DNA of 28,962 bases, taken from CAZMHJ01 sp964566075 (GTDB taxonomy: Bacteria > Patescibacteriota > Saccharimonadia > Saccharimonadales > CAIOMD01). Positions 28,933 to 28,962 of this stretch are shown in pieces. The notes under the pieces are model-generated. The model was not told the DNA's origin and searched no databases. It saw nothing but the letters and a program-made list of their open reading frames with translations. The translations under genes were made by a program, and so were the position numbers. The stretch's first letter is position 1, and every line of letters begins with the position of its first letter. The stretch covers positions 1-28,962 of the forward strand of contig CAZMHJ010000011.1 of the NCBI GenBank assembly GCA_964566075.1, in the 5' to 3' direction.

Positions 28933-28962
28933 GGGTGGGGGCAGAATGTGCAACCCCCACCC
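28933..28962. terminator. GC-rich hairpin at the window edge
   Basis: GGGTGGGGG (28933-28941) pairs perfectly with CCCCCACCC (28954-28962) around a 12-base loop that can add GCA/TGC. No T-run is visible on the plus side. On the minus strand it lies about 20 bases upstream of the hammerhead. It resembles the hairpins after the two GC-rich minus-strand genes at 6029 and 7761. Confidence 0.6.

Overview
The window looks like a piece of a Candidatus Saccharibacteria (TM7, Patescibacteria) chromosome or a close relative. Genes are tightly packed on both strands with short spacers, many proteins are small, membrane-anchored or secreted and unrecognised, and several families resemble actinobacterial ones (GuaB1-type CBS protein, DUF6325 plus SHOCT pair, GH71). 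UGA is used as a normal stop, so this is not a UGA-recoded lineage. The lineage call is inference from gene content. No mobile element, CRISPR array or tRNA gene was found, and no gene-free stretch exceeds about 240 bases.

Layout. 1-4320: the 3' end of tuf and its terminator, then small unknown genes, a zincin-like metallopeptidase, rpsJ as a stand-alone unit with its own promoter, structured leader and terminator, a HAD hydrolase and a small Cys-containing protein. 4333-8288: a secreted lectin-like protein, a DUF308 membrane protein, and an anchored alpha/beta-hydrolase gene flanked by two GC-rich minus-strand genes of foreign codon usage, each ending in a tiered GC-rich hairpin. 8368-11386: a large membrane protein with a central DUF2156 (MprF-type) domain, divergent from a DUF6325/SHOCT operon.

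11555-17856 is a six-gene operon: a ferric-reductase-like flavocytochrome, two secreted proteins ending in what I read as cytochrome b5-like domains (one on seven Ig-like repeats), and three anchored DUF4352-type proteins. Together they suggest electron transfer from cytoplasmic NAD(P)H through the membrane to heme domains held outside the cell. 17858-22045: a membrane J-domain protein, a holin-family membrane protein, a CAP-domain protein, a candidate small RNA gene, a DUF2127 protein, a GuaB1-type enzyme (probably GMP reductase) with a structured upstream transcript, and a DUF3467-like protein. 22050-28845: a SulP transporter, two small genes, CTP synthase, a PA14-FN3-GH71 alpha-1,3-glucanase-like surface enzyme and a four-helix membrane protein.

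The most striking item is at the right edge: the minus strand at 28844-28912 folds as a complete type III hammerhead ribozyme, with all core nucleotides and three stems. It lies next to a GC-rich hairpin that may mark the end of a third GC-rich minus-strand gene outside the window.

Signals seen throughout: many genes have a -10 hexamer ending only 6-9 bases before the start codon and no ribosome binding site (leaderless transcripts), while others have AAGGAG sites. A 19-base promoter-like motif occurs twice.
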